From NCBI RefSeq assembly GCF_029168945.1, contig NC_083602.1, positions 67,662,600 to 67,726,599 of the forward strand: a stretch of DNA of 64,000 nt, given 5' to 3'. Made by a program: the position numbers and the translations under genes. The stretch comes from Cannabis sativa (lineage: Eukaryota > Streptophyta > Magnoliopsida > Rosales > Cannabaceae). The notes under the pieces were generated by a model. It worked only from the letters and a program-made list of their open reading frames with translations. It had not been told where the DNA came from and did not search any database. This document shows positions 35,009-47,388 of the stretch, one piece after another (the stretch's first letter is position 1; each line of letters starts with the position of its first letter).

Positions 35009-36889
35009 TGTTGGAAATATTTTACCAGGATCTAGATTTACTACCATGTATGTTTCATAAACATCCTAATATGAATTCTAAAATAATGAAATAAACACAT
35101 ATAAAGTTTAGGAAACCTTACATTGGGTGCAGCGGAATATAATGACTCCTTCCGTTCAGATCTCTAGCCCTTGATTCCTTTCTGTAGCAGAGCATCACCA
35201 AGATCTGAACCTGGATCTCTTTCTCTCCTTCCTTGATGTCGATTCTCCTTCTTGTTGGCTGGATTCTTCACAATCTTCCACACTATGATTGAGATACCAC
35301 TTGATGTGTGTGGGCACTCACTCATTCACTCAAGGTTCGAAAATTTAGAGAAGAAAAGAGAAGAAGAAGTGGTTCGGCCTATAGAGAAAAGAATAGGAGG
35401 CTCAACTTTCATCTCACAGAGTTAAGTGTGAATGTGAGTCATCACTATCTATTTATAGGTAACCACCTAGGTTTAAGTTAGAATTATTTGGCATTAAAAT
35501 AATGAAAAAATAAATGATAAAAGCCATTAAGTGTGGCCGGCCATGGGCTTTGGATATTGGGCCTCACTTATGTAATTTTGCTAGTTTATCATTTCTACAT
35601 CTCATTTTCTCAAAAACGCCAATTTTCAAATTCAACCATTTAAATGCCAATTCTAATTATTTAATAACTAAAAATTAATTATTAAATAATATTTTCATTT
35701 AATATATTTATTAATTAGACATATAAAGTCTCTTAATTAATAAATAAAACCTAAAATCTCTTTTCTTCACAATTTTGCCCTTGCATAGTGAAAATTCATA
35801 AACTAGACATAGTCTAACTTTAGAATTATAATTGATTAATTAAAATCAATTAACTGAGTCTTACAAGCAGTATGGTCTCAACTAGTGTGGGGACCATAGG
35901 CCTATATAACCGAGCTTCCAATAAGTCGAATCGAATTTACCAAGTAAACTCCCTAACTTATTAATTCCTTATTGAATCCACACTTAGAACTTGGAATTAC
36001 ACTCTTAGTCATATAGAACGCTCTATATGTTCCACGATATAGATACGCTATTAATTATCCATTGTTATAATCCTAATTTGATCAATGACCCTCTAATAGA
36101 TGATCTACATTGAATAGGAACTAAATTACCGTTACACCTTCAATGTATTTTATCCTTAAAACACTTAGCTCCGTATAAATGATATTTCAGCGAAGTGAAA
36201 TGAGATCTCAACCATTTATCTCTGTTTAGCCAAGTTCGAAGGATATCATCGTTTCCCTTCTAAATTCATATAGAAGTTATAGACTCCATATTTATGTTAG
36301 CGCTCGCACTCAATTATACTATCAAGTTCCCAAAATGTACGTATCACCCTGACCCAAAAGTAAGCTTAACTAACAAATCAAAGAACATGTTTAATACTCT
36401 TGAGATCGAACCTAACCATATCAGGATTAAGATCATTTGATCTAGGATCAACGGGTGATATTGAATTGAATAGATTTTACGGTAAATTTTAATATATCTA
36501 ATCAAAGTTCAATATCGGTCCCTTCCGATGTATACTCCATACATCCGATACTGGTAAACTTTGCCAATGCCCTGGAAAGGACATAACACTTATCCAAGGT
36601 GTAAGAATACCTATCGCTGATTATCATGCCAGTCTAAATCCAGTGAACTGATAAATCAGGAAATAAACTTTCGAACATATAATTAAGATTATATTCCACT
36701 GTGCTGACAACACTATAATCATTAACAAATTCATATGTTCTGGACTTAAATAGAATTTATACATTATACATATATAATCATGAAATAAATCCAGTGATCC
36801 ATGCAACATAAAATTTTATTTCTGATCTTTATTAATAAGTAAATCTGATTATATTGAAATGAGTTTTATTTAAGGCACAAAACCGAACA
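35009..36889 (-). repeat. 3' LTR of element E
   Basis: TGTTGGAAATATTTTACCAG to ACCGAACA on the plus strand, 1881 bp, read on minus. The minus-strand TATA box is at 35460-35467. The LTR start carries TGTTCGG in place of TGTTGGG. Confidence 0.9.
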
Positions 36890-36891
36890 AA

Positions 36892-36900
36892 CTCCCACTT
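36892..36900 (-). other. Polypurine tract of element E
   Basis: CTCCCACTT on plus is AAGTGGGAG on minus, adjoining the 3' LTR. It shows that the internal region runs right. Confidence 0.8.
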
Positions 36901-39290
36901 GCACTAATATAAAACAAAAAGTGCATTTCAAATAATCTCAACACCTTGATATACAAATCAAGTGTAGTTGTAGTATACTCCTCGTAATAGGATCTGACAG
37001 GTTGAATTCAACACAACCTTTTCTCTACCATTACTCTTCCTTAATCACAAAAAACTTTGATAATGTGAAATTCCTCTCTCTATATGTCTACTCTCTTGGG
37101 ATACTGGATTCTATACTTTTGGCAACTACTTTTTGGTTAGTCAGGAAGTAACACTAGTAGTTAAGAAATGTTGGAACGATGCCAAAAATGTATAGAACTT
37201 TCCTTAGACTGAATAAGTACCTTTCCTGCAACTTTATCATTCAGTCTCTCTCTGGTAGACCTAGAGACTTCAGATAGGTTTTTACACTTCTCCAAAATCA
37301 CTACTCCACCCAAGAGTAATCACCATCTTATCAGCAGACTTTCTAGCGCAAAGGCAAGTATAGAAATCTGATGTGCTATAGTCTAAGAGTATTAAATACA
37401 CCCTTATCGACTAACATATAGTTCCTCTTCTTGATCTTAAGATTTACTTGATTGTCTTCCAATGTTCCTTTCCTGGATTAATCTGATACCTACTCATTAC
37501 TCCCACTCAACAGCAGGTGTCTGGTCTAAGGCATACTAAAGCATATCTGAGACCTCTCACTGTTGATTGAAGGAATTCTTTCATGGCTTTATCTTTTCTG
37601 GAATAGTTGAGACTTTTCCTTAGATAAATAAAATCTATGCCTAGAAGTCGAGAAGCTTCTATAGATTAACATTAAAAGGAAATGCTTCAGCATCTTACTA
37701 AAGTAAGTTGCTTGCATTAGAGTAAGTAATTACCAGGTATACCACAAGCCATAGGTTTAGATAAACTCAAACCTATAATACTAGGAACCAGAAGTTTTGT
37801 TAAGTCCATTGAATAGACCTACAAACGAAAATTTCCTTTCTTGTCCTTGTAATAGAAAACTTTAGGTTACTCCATGTGAATGGATTAAACCATAGTTCTC
37901 TTGGCTTTTCTTCTTAGTTTCTTATTTTGACAATCCACTACTTATTTAAACTCACAATAGATTTTAATCACTAGTGTCTTCCAAGTCATAAGAAGGTGAG
38001 TTCCTAGAAACCATCCCACTACGGCAAGGTACCGTGAATTATGTCTAAGAAAACTAAATGGTATTGACCCCTTCGGTTGTGTCAAGACAACAGAGGCAGT
38101 GGGATCATCATATGTAGAATAAGATGATAGAACACTTTTGGAATCAAGAAAAAAAATATCTCCTTTATATGCTACTTTATTTTCAGACTTAGTCATTTTC
38201 TTAGAAAGGTAGTATTTGTTCAAACAAACACTTTCTTATCTAATGACAATGGGATGGTCCACCCCTAATCACTTAGAAAAGCTAACAAACATGCAAACCA
38301 TGGTTAACAGTTCTAGCTTTTCTTAAGATTTCGATTAGGTCATCCACGAATCTAGTAATGATTTACACTAAGTACACAACCATTCCATCATTCTTAAATT
38401 TTCCTTTCACTAGGGTATTACCTTAGAAGGACTTAGGCAACGACTAGTAACTAATCATCAATATGCAAATCAAATTTCTATGGAGGTAAGTTTGGATATA
38501 ATTCAAAAAACAACTTAATGATCTTTGAACTGCATATCTACTAACTATTTCTCCACCCCTATCAGTTCGCAAGATCTTTAACCACTTACCTTAATGGTTT
38601 ATCACCATTGCTAGAAATTCATGAAATTTTTCAAACATTTCAAATTTTTTTTGCATAAGGTAAAATCTAGAGTGATCGTATTAAGAATATAACGAAAAAC
38701 TCATATCCACCCCTGATATGATCTTGTCATATAGGCATATTAACTCTTTGCAGAGAATGATCTTGTCAAAAACATTATGAACAAGATACAAATGCCATAG
38801 ATTTAGAAAATGTGGTTGTAGTCTTTTGATGACTTGATTTAGTTACATCAAAGAGTTCTTAGAATAGTGCAAGTGGATCCTGGTCACAGAATACTAAACC
38901 CACATTCCATACTAACATACAGTTTGAATCCATTGATAGAAAATGGTTATTAATCACTTGTGAAAGTGTAACTGTTTTGTATTCTGGAAATAGAAATATA
39001 AAATCTTTATTTGGAATATAAAATTTAAAGTCAAAGACTTAGATTTATACCAAATATAATGAGTAATTCTTTCTTGGACCACCACTACTAATTTAACTCT
39101 AAGTTTGATTTGCTCATACAAGTAGGAGATTTGTAAGATTGAGGATTTATATCATTTTGGGATTGAATTTCGGGAATATAATTATATGCGTCATTTAATT
39201 TCTTAAGAGAAAATATAGAATGACATTATATGATTTATAAACCATTCATCGAATGATTATATTATTGAGCTAATTCGAAATAAATAAACT
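36901..39290 (-). pseudogene. Decayed copia pol of element E
   Basis: Collinear in reverse with A (17320-19340) and G. It keeps TCCACCCCT (38258-38266 and near 38550) and the other G-rich spots. The longest frame, 37942-38223, is a fragment without a recognisable domain. Confidence 0.65.
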
Positions 39291-39560
39291 AAGAGGAATT
39301 AGGATAATTTCGTATTTAAATAAGAATCAAACGATGCTTCGATTAGCGAGAGTCAAAGTTATTTTTATTTATACAATCTTCTTGTTTCATATTGTAAATA
39401 CTAGTCTAAGATGTCATTAATTGATGAACAGATAGATGTTGCATTTACAATATTTATCTATCGAGATCTAACACTATTATGTTTGTCTAATGGTTGACAA
39501 TCCATTAGGGATTTGTCCCATTAGAACAACAAACCAAGTTAGACCAACAATGAAGATTCG
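39290..39560 (-). other. Leader-like module in the gag position (element E)
   Basis: Contains the third motif at 39335-39356 and matches the blocks in A and B. Confidence 0.5.
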
Positions 39561-39720
39561 AAATTAAACTACAATTTAATAACAGAAAATAACATGATTC
39601 AATATAAATTCATACACAATTCAGATATTATTAAACATATAGCAAGTAGGAATGACAAGCGAAAATACTAAAACATACAATCCTAAATAATTTCCAAGGT
39701 CGTCAACAAACTGATATCAG

Positions 39721-39856
39721 TGTCCCGTTTAGGCGAGAGTCAAAGCTACCATCCATTGAATAGAGTTGTCAGCTCATCTAAAATGATAAACATTCTAGCA
39801 ACCTTTTATTCGATCAATATTGGAATCCAGCGTTGTCCCGTTTAGGCGAGAGTCAA
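39721..39856 (-). repeat. Paired leader motif of element E
   Basis: CTCTCGCCTAAACGGGAC (minus) is in 39834-39856 and 39721-39743, 113 bp apart, as in C. Confidence 0.8.
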
Positions 39857-39918
39857 GGCTATTCTATCTTATGAGCTTCCACCATTGTTTCATACTTTTG
39901 TAAGTCTTATACAGTCGC

Positions 39919-40025
39919 CACCATTAGGGTGATCAATACTAATATAAAAAACTTACAAAAATACTTATCTTTCGAGATTCTACGGCGTTAACTTGCTAAT
40001 GAACGTTCCTCCATTAGGTAGGATT
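39919..40025 (-). other. CTAAT-loop hairpins (element E)
   Basis: CACC-CTAAT-GGTG (minus, 39919-39931) is intact. The second hairpin, near 40009-40023, is slightly degraded. Confidence 0.5.
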
Positions 40026-40911
40026 ACTCACTAAAACAATAGCTATGTAAAACCAACAATGGAGATCGAATATCCTAATAATAATAAAGCTCATTATTTA
40101 AAGTGAATTTTCTTCTAATATTTATTTTAATCAATTTATTTTAAATATATATTTATTTAATTAAAATTTCCAATTGAGAATGAAAAGTTATAAATATAAA
40201 TTTTAATTTAATATTTATAAAATTATACTTAGATGGAGATGAAAATAAAATGAATTATTTCCATCTTAGTAATAATTTCCAATAAATATTTAGAAAATTA
40301 TTCAATTTAAGTTGTTTCAAAATTAATTTAAATTAATTTACAACTCAAATTTAATTTTTCTATAAATATATATTGCATTTCGAAAAATTGAAGTATTTAA
40401 GAATACAATTTTCGAAATTTCTTGTTAAAATAAAATAAAAATAAATCCTGGAAAAAATTATTCTAATTTAATGTTGGCCCAAAATTAATTAATAAAATTA
40501 ATTTACAACAAAAATTATAATTTTCCTATTTAATTAAATATTTAAGAAAAATTTCAAATATTTAAGTATCATGATGAAAATCAACTTAAATATTAATTTT
40601 CTATTTAATTAAATACACTAGAAAAATACTTCAAGCAAAACAGATAATATTTGTCTAGACTTTCATTAACTAATTAATTCATTTTCTAATAATAATAATA
40701 TATTTTAGTTCATTTATTAATCATTAAATGAAAAAATCATTGATTTAAGTTGGTCCAAAATTAAAATAAATAATTTTCAACTTTAATCTACTTTTCAAAT
40801 AAAATTCAAAATTTCTGCATTTAAGAAATGCAATTTCGAAATTGTGGGAAAAAGATTAATAAAATAAAATAAAATATATTTTGAAAATTATTCAAATTTA
40901 AGTTATTCTGA

Positions 40912-40916
40912 AATAA
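40912..40916. repeat. Target site duplication of element F, left copy
   Basis: AATAA precedes the F terminus and is repeated at 50252-50256. The E sequence is continuous when F and one copy are removed. Confidence 0.85.
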
Positions 40917-43747
40917 TGTAACGCCCCGATATTTTGCCTTATTTTACCAAAAATACTATTTTCATGCATAATTTGAAAAGATAAAAAAAATAATTTAAAT
41001 ACAACAGTGGATTTTAAAAAATCAAAATGCAACAGAGAAGGATCCTTCATTTGTAAAACAAGATACAGTAAGTAAATAATTTTAAATAATGCATTTCCAC
41101 TGTGTTAGATTTATCAACTGTTTAAAATAAAACTAAGGCACCACCAGCGTTCTAGATCGTTTGTCTGCCCGTAGCCGCTCACAGTATACGTACCAGAACT
41201 GACCCTGCTCACTATACATACTTCCCTGTCTAATACCTGTAGGGGGAAAGTAAGGGGGGTGAGCTAAAAGCTCAGTAAGGAAATGCTTATCAAACAATAC
41301 CATATAATATCACACATACCATTAATGTATTTATTAAGTTTTAGCAATATCATACATGCTCTTTTATAACTATAACCAAATAACTGTACATATGGAAACC
41401 TTTATCATACAAGTTTATACTATTTGTTCACACCGTACACATATACAGAGGTCATAACTCCAATATCATACTCATAACATAATCATATCAATACTATAAA
41501 TAATAATTTCATTATCACAACATTGGCATATCATAGCCATTACTTACATAACCCGGGCCTAGCCTGACCCTACAATATCTTGGGCCTAATCTGCCCATAT
41601 AATAACATGGGCCTATGCAGCCCTACCATTGTTATAGGATAGGGTATCTCTATATTCAACAGTAACATCACTGTATCATACCCACCATAACAATCTCATA
41701 CACGACTCAGTAAAATGCAGGGTAGGGTATCTCTACATTCAACGGCCTTATCCCGTATCATACCCCACCATGGTCCCCCCCACTTTACCTGAGACGTTAG
41801 CATACAACATACAACATGCAACATACAAATACATCATACAATATACAACCTAAAACATACAAATACAACATACAACATATACAATTCATACAACCATAAT
41901 CTATGTATCAATTCACAAACTCATATTGTGTCCATACCACACATTCTCAGTACCATATACATATTCATAATAACAAATCATAAATCATATTTCAATACAT
42001 AAAGAATTTAAATTTATGCAGATAAACACATACAAAACTATCTAATTTCCTTACCTCAAATTCCACTGCTTAAGACTTGTTATCTCGTCACTACTACCTA
42101 TAATAACACATGGGTCAAGGCCCTAACATTAAAATTCGCACTCTTACAGTACAGCAGAAAGAAACACTATTTTTGATCAATAACTACACGAATTCAAAGA
42201 AAGTTTCCTTCATAAAAATTATAGGAAATTCAATTATCTTTCCAACGATATATAGATCATTAAAAATAGATTAAAACTGAGGGAGTTAAGATAGTTTTAC
42301 TGAAACTATTTCTGAGAAGGAATATGGAGTAACGAATCACAGGAGACATCGAAAATACAAAATTTTGATACTGAAATATTCCAAATCAGAGAATACTCTC
42401 TTCATAAAAGTTTTAGAAAATCGAATTCCCTTTCTAATGACACTAAAATCTTTAAAATCAGAGTTACAACGTAAGAGATATAGATATTATACTGAAACAG
42501 TTTTTTTAGAAATCCTGAAACAAATTGATTTCGAACTACAGCAATAAAACAATAATTTTGACTTAGAATAATCAATAATTGGTGAATGGTTTCTTCATAA
42601 AACATTTAGAAAATTGAATTATCTCTTCAACGGTACCAAGATCGCTAGAATCGGATCATTATTCAGAGAGATATTTGGATTTTACTGAGACAACTTATAT
42701 AGAAAATATGAAAAACGATTTACAACAAACAGCGTAAAAATACTAATTTTTGACATAGATAAATTTCGATTCAGTAAAACCTTTCTGCATAAGAATTATG
42801 GGAAATTCAATAAGCTTTCTATAGACACCAAGATTGCGAGAATCGGATGAGTATTTAAAGAGATATGACAGTTTTACTGAGACATGTTTCATTCTGAAAA
42901 ATAAGAAAAGGAGACCTACGAAAATTCTCCTATTGTGATCAATAAATAAGTAAATGTAGAGTTTCTTACCTCAAATACATCAAGCTACTTGGATCGATAG
43001 ACATAAGATGATGGTGATCAAAGATGAGAGTGAAGAGTGGTATAGATTTGGCTGAGGATGTAATGGAAAGATGACTTGAAAATTTTAGGGTTAGTCTTGC
43101 TCAGATGGGTGGGAAGAATATAACGATATAATTTTAGGGTTGAATGAAACTATACTATCCTGACTCTTTAGTTTTATGAATAATTATAATAATAACATAA
43201 TAACAATAATAATATGATAAATTATTAAATAAACAAATATCTAACTTTTAAATTTAAATTGTAAGTTCTCAATCTCGTAACTTTAGGGCTTATAGTTATT
43301 TCTACAAAATTTATAGATCTTTGAATTATCTTTCCAATGCCACTAAAATCACCCCAATCAGACTTATAAAACTCCAGATATGGTCGTTTTAGTAAAACAG
43401 TTTCTAAACCTGCGAATTTCTCTAAACTTACGAATTTTCTCACATTAATTAAATAATAATATTATTTAATACCACTTATACAATTATTTAAATCAAATAA
43501 ATATATTATAAAAAAAAACTTAATGGACTTTCATATCGGGCTTTAATTAAACGATTACGTACTGATGAAAATACCATAATATTTTACTTTCGTAGTTAAT
43601 ACAACTTTAACTCTCTTTAGAAAATTGGTACAACTACTCTAAGCAATAGTCTCTACTCACTAACAACACAAATAAATGAGATAATTATCCTCGCACCATT
43701 AATATCCCAAAAAAAAAATTAAAAACTATTTTAATCTTGATATTACA
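40917..43747 (-). repeat. 3' LTR of element F
   Basis: TGTAACGCCCCGATATT to TTGATATTACA on plus. Compared with the other LTR it lacks 32 bp near 43290, between short TA repeats. Features include three GGGCCTA-type repeats (about 41551-41640), an ACATACAA-rich simple stretch (about 41808-41890) and the 193-bp array below. Confidence 0.9.
42110..42985 (-). repeat. Tandem array of about 193 bp in the LTR of F (copy 1)
   Basis: Marker TTCATAAAA-like starts lie at 42209, 42401, 42594 and 42787, a steady period of 192-193 bp. The units are strongly diverged. A fifth related segment lies at about 43301. The array lies in the U3 part of the LTR. Confidence 0.75.
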
Positions 43748-43790
43748 TTCTACCCTCCTTAAAAGAAATTTCGTCCTCGAAATTTAACTT
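43748..43790 (-). other. Polypurine tract region of element F
   Basis: On minus, TTTAAGGAGGGTAGAA directly precedes the LTR start TGTAATATC. Confidence 0.7.
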
Positions 43791-46700
43791 TCCAAGCACT
43801 CAGGGTATTGTGTCTCCTACCTACCACATTACCTCCTCTTCTAACACATGAACCCAATAGTCATGTATGTAACGTTTATCTTATCGGTAAAATGATATCC
43901 CATTTAATATACTCCTTTATTTAAAAATTTTTATTCTATTATACTTTACCTAATAACAAAACATGCTCCTATAATTGCATGCTCGTAATATTATAAAAGT
44001 TTTCCTTCTCTTATGAACATCCTTACATGCCATTAAGAGTAAAACTATTTATTCTCCTCTGAACATCCTTACATGTCACTTGAGAACACATTATGCGTAC
44101 AAAAAAATAAATAAATAAAATAAAAAAAATAACAAACAACAAAGAGTAAGTTAGAAGAGCTTACGCAAACTTCTCTTTACTATCATGCTCTTCCGTTAAA
44201 TGTTACTACATACAAAAGCTTAACTTTCTATTTATTAATTTCCACCATAGAGTTACAGTGTCACCTATAGTTTCATAGTTGTTACTCTATCAATTTATAG
44301 ATACTTGTTCTCATAACATTGGGAAATAAGCACTCAGGCCCTTTATAATTCCTTATATAATTTTAATGATCCATTCAACCACCACTCAGTATGAGCTCGC
44401 TTCTTAGTTTCCTTTAGGCTATTTCTCAGACAGTATTGTCTTTGATTCCTATTGTAGTCTCTTGATTCTTTTACCACTTCATTGTATCTTATTTGCTGAT
44501 CTCTCCTCTGGTTCTTGGTCCTCCAATACTCTTCCAATCAAGTCGACTTAATTATGAGATTAACTAGTTTTACACAATAACTTTTGTCTACTTTTGTGAC
44601 ACTTTACGATAGTGGTCAAATCTGTAATCTTGATAAATTTGTAGTTATGCTCAATGATCACTTCTTCTGTAATACTAACTATCTGAGGTATCACATAACT
44701 TCATACTTATCATACCATTGATTATTCCAGCCATATTCATGCCATGTATCTTGCAGTCCTCTTTAATTCGCCTAAACATATCTTAACTTCTTAATTGTAC
44801 CTCTAAAACTTCCAAATCTCTTAAACATACATTCTTATACTGATTATTTACTTAAGACTATACCATATATGTATTAAAACAAAAAAAAATGCACTAATAA
44901 CCCCTTTAAAATAAGTTCAACCCTACCATGGATTATCATAACCCAACTATTTACTTTCCGTTGACTTTTAATAATAAGTCAACCATACCAATCTCATAAT
45001 GTATTGATCAACCAAGTTATTAGGGTAAGGATACTATATATATATAATTTGCAAACTATGCCGAACAGACCTTACTCTGTCCATCACTATTATACCTCCT
45101 ATACCCCTACTTGTATTTGATTTATTACTGGAGACTCACTATTTATAATTCCTTAGTCAGGGATTTTTTTGATTCTTACTTCCCATACTACCTTTAAGCA
45201 CAAGTCAATACTTCGTTCAAGCGTCTCATTTTATATCCAAATGCCACCAAATTATCAATACCTATCTTGTTCTTTTCTTCTAATTTTTGCACTTTCAATT
45301 AGACAAAACTTAGTAGTGTGCAATAAGTTAGTTATTGTCAGCTTGAGAAAATCCTTCCAAAGATCTCTATTACTGGCTTTTAGATTGCGAAAAATATCTA
45401 ATATTTTTCCTTTTTTTTTTCTCTTAACAATTTTAGCTTTTGACAAATCCATAGTCATTCTCTTCTCGGGCACTATAGGGCCTAGAAACACCATCTCTTT
45501 TCAGCAGGGCTAGACTTTGTGAGTTTTCCTCTTAGTTTCTCATTAGATGACACTCCAACATACTTATACTACTATCCATAATATAAGTCATAATTGGATT
45601 GTAGTATCCTTTGCTTACGTTGTGCCTTGAATTCCTTTATGTTGCATGAGTATTTTCTAATCCCAACACTTATCAGAAACTTGTATAGTCCTTGCCATGC
45701 CATGAAATTCTTCAATATATGTTACTTTGATCCTAATTGTGTCTCACTTTTCTCCTGTCTCTAAGTGAGGCTTTCCTAACATTTTCTCATTGAGCTATAC
45801 TCCACACCATTGTTGTTGTATCAGTGAGTATTTGGAATCTAGAGATGTCACCCTTGAATGCTAATTCTTCCTCTTTCTTAAGTTTTAAATTTGCGATCTA
45901 CTCTCTGTAGTTGTTTGTTGTACACCCGCCACAAAGCTACATCCACCATCTCTTAGTTGTGTAGTTGTGATCCATTCCGAGTAGTCACCCTCTTAGTTGT
46001 CTCTCATTCATGTTGTACCCAAATTGTTAGCCGTGCCTGGACCTTCTTTGTCTTTCTCCTTTGAAAATGTCTCTGTCGAAACCATGCACATTTTTTTTTC
46101 TCTATTGTCTCCTCCACCAAGTAGATGACCTTGAGTTTAAAGTTTACAACTTTCCTTCGGTAATCTAATATTTGTTGATGCTCTGCTTATCTCTTAGTGT
46201 TTAAGATACCTTCATAAGCTATTACTTCTAGTAATTTTATCATGTCTCTTTCTAACTTCTTATTTTGGATTCTATTCAGCACAGTACTGCACTCTTTTCT
46301 ATATGATGGCATCGTCCTCTCGTGACTCATTTCTATAACAGACTTATCTCTAATGTCTTTGCATACAGTACTCATACTTCTTACCATCTAACTTAGGAGT
46401 GTGTAACTTATAAAATATCCAACAAGATAGAACTTGCTCCTTAAAGATCTATTATTTCTTCCTTCTTAATAAGTAGGTTTCGTAAACTATACTGTCCCAG
46501 TCTGGTATAACGTCTACTATTATAAGTCATCCCTACTTCCTATATGTTGGGCTTCCATTCATAGCTAGGTGTAGAGACCGCTTCTTCAACCATTCATAGA
46601 TAGGTGAAAATATATGCGTCAGTACTTAGTTGGCTATTGGTACATTTCATTATGTGCTTCAAGTTCCACTACTAGTGTTGGTGATCTTTTGTTGAGCCTG

Positions 46701-47374
46701 TGAAAACTCTTCAACAAATTGTCTTAGTCATGCTCGTAATCCTTCCAATACCTCTATTAGATCATTAGCCTTAACTATTATTGGGTTCTCTGGAACATCA
46801 ACCATCTGTGGGTCAGCGGAGCACACATCCTTAGCCCCCACCTCTATTGGTCGTCCCTTCCACATTGATTCTAACTGATATTCTAGTTTCATGTGTAAGC
46901 TCTTACAAGAAAGGTTGATTTAAAAGAAACAAAAGAGTTCAATTATTGGAAGAGAAGATTCTATGTACATATCTAAACTTAATGTTGTCAAGCTTAACTA
47001 GTAATATTCCATTTATCAAATAAAGTCTTATGAACTCCTAATATAATTTATTCTAAATTTTCAAGAAAGGAACACAGTCCTTCCTTAGTTCAATTCAAGA
47101 CAATAAAGAAATATAAATCTATACATCTTCTTCCTGAAAAGTGTAATCAATCATAAGAGATAGAGGGTACTATTGATGTCTCTAAGCACCACCTCAGATG
47201 AGTATCTAATTCTAAGAAACATATTTAAATAAAAAAAAAATCTATGTATCATATATAAGACTATTAATGGCAATACCAAGACAATTAAAACTAACACTTA
47301 CATAATACTGAGAGGGATCTTTTTCAGTCTTCTGTATGTATACCGTGAGTATCCTTCGGGCTAACGGACGATCG

Positions 47375-47387
47375 GCTCTGATACCAA
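47375..47387 (-). other. Primer-binding site of element F
   Basis: The minus strand reads TTGGTATCAGAGC, a canonical tRNA-iMet complement, one base from the right LTR. Confidence 0.9.
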
Positions 47388-47388
47388 C

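Larger units (their letters stand above)
43748..47388 (-). pseudogene. Internal region of F: decayed, no intact gag or pol
   Basis: About 3.6 kb with no frame over about 115 codons on either strand. On minus, the part near 46900-46500 could be a degraded gag. The frames at 45169-45513 (plus) and 46187-46387 (minus) show no domain and are probably chance. The shortness against the roughly 5 kb needed for gag-pol indicates a large deletion. Confidence 0.6.

Noticed and set aside
42110..42985. CRISPR-like array in the LTR of F
   Set aside because: The repeat unit is 193 bp and strongly diverged, without short identical repeats and spacers, and the sequence is a plant genome.
45169..45513. 114-codon plus-strand frame within element F
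   Set aside because: No recognisable domain, low-complexity hydrophobic composition, and antisense to the element.
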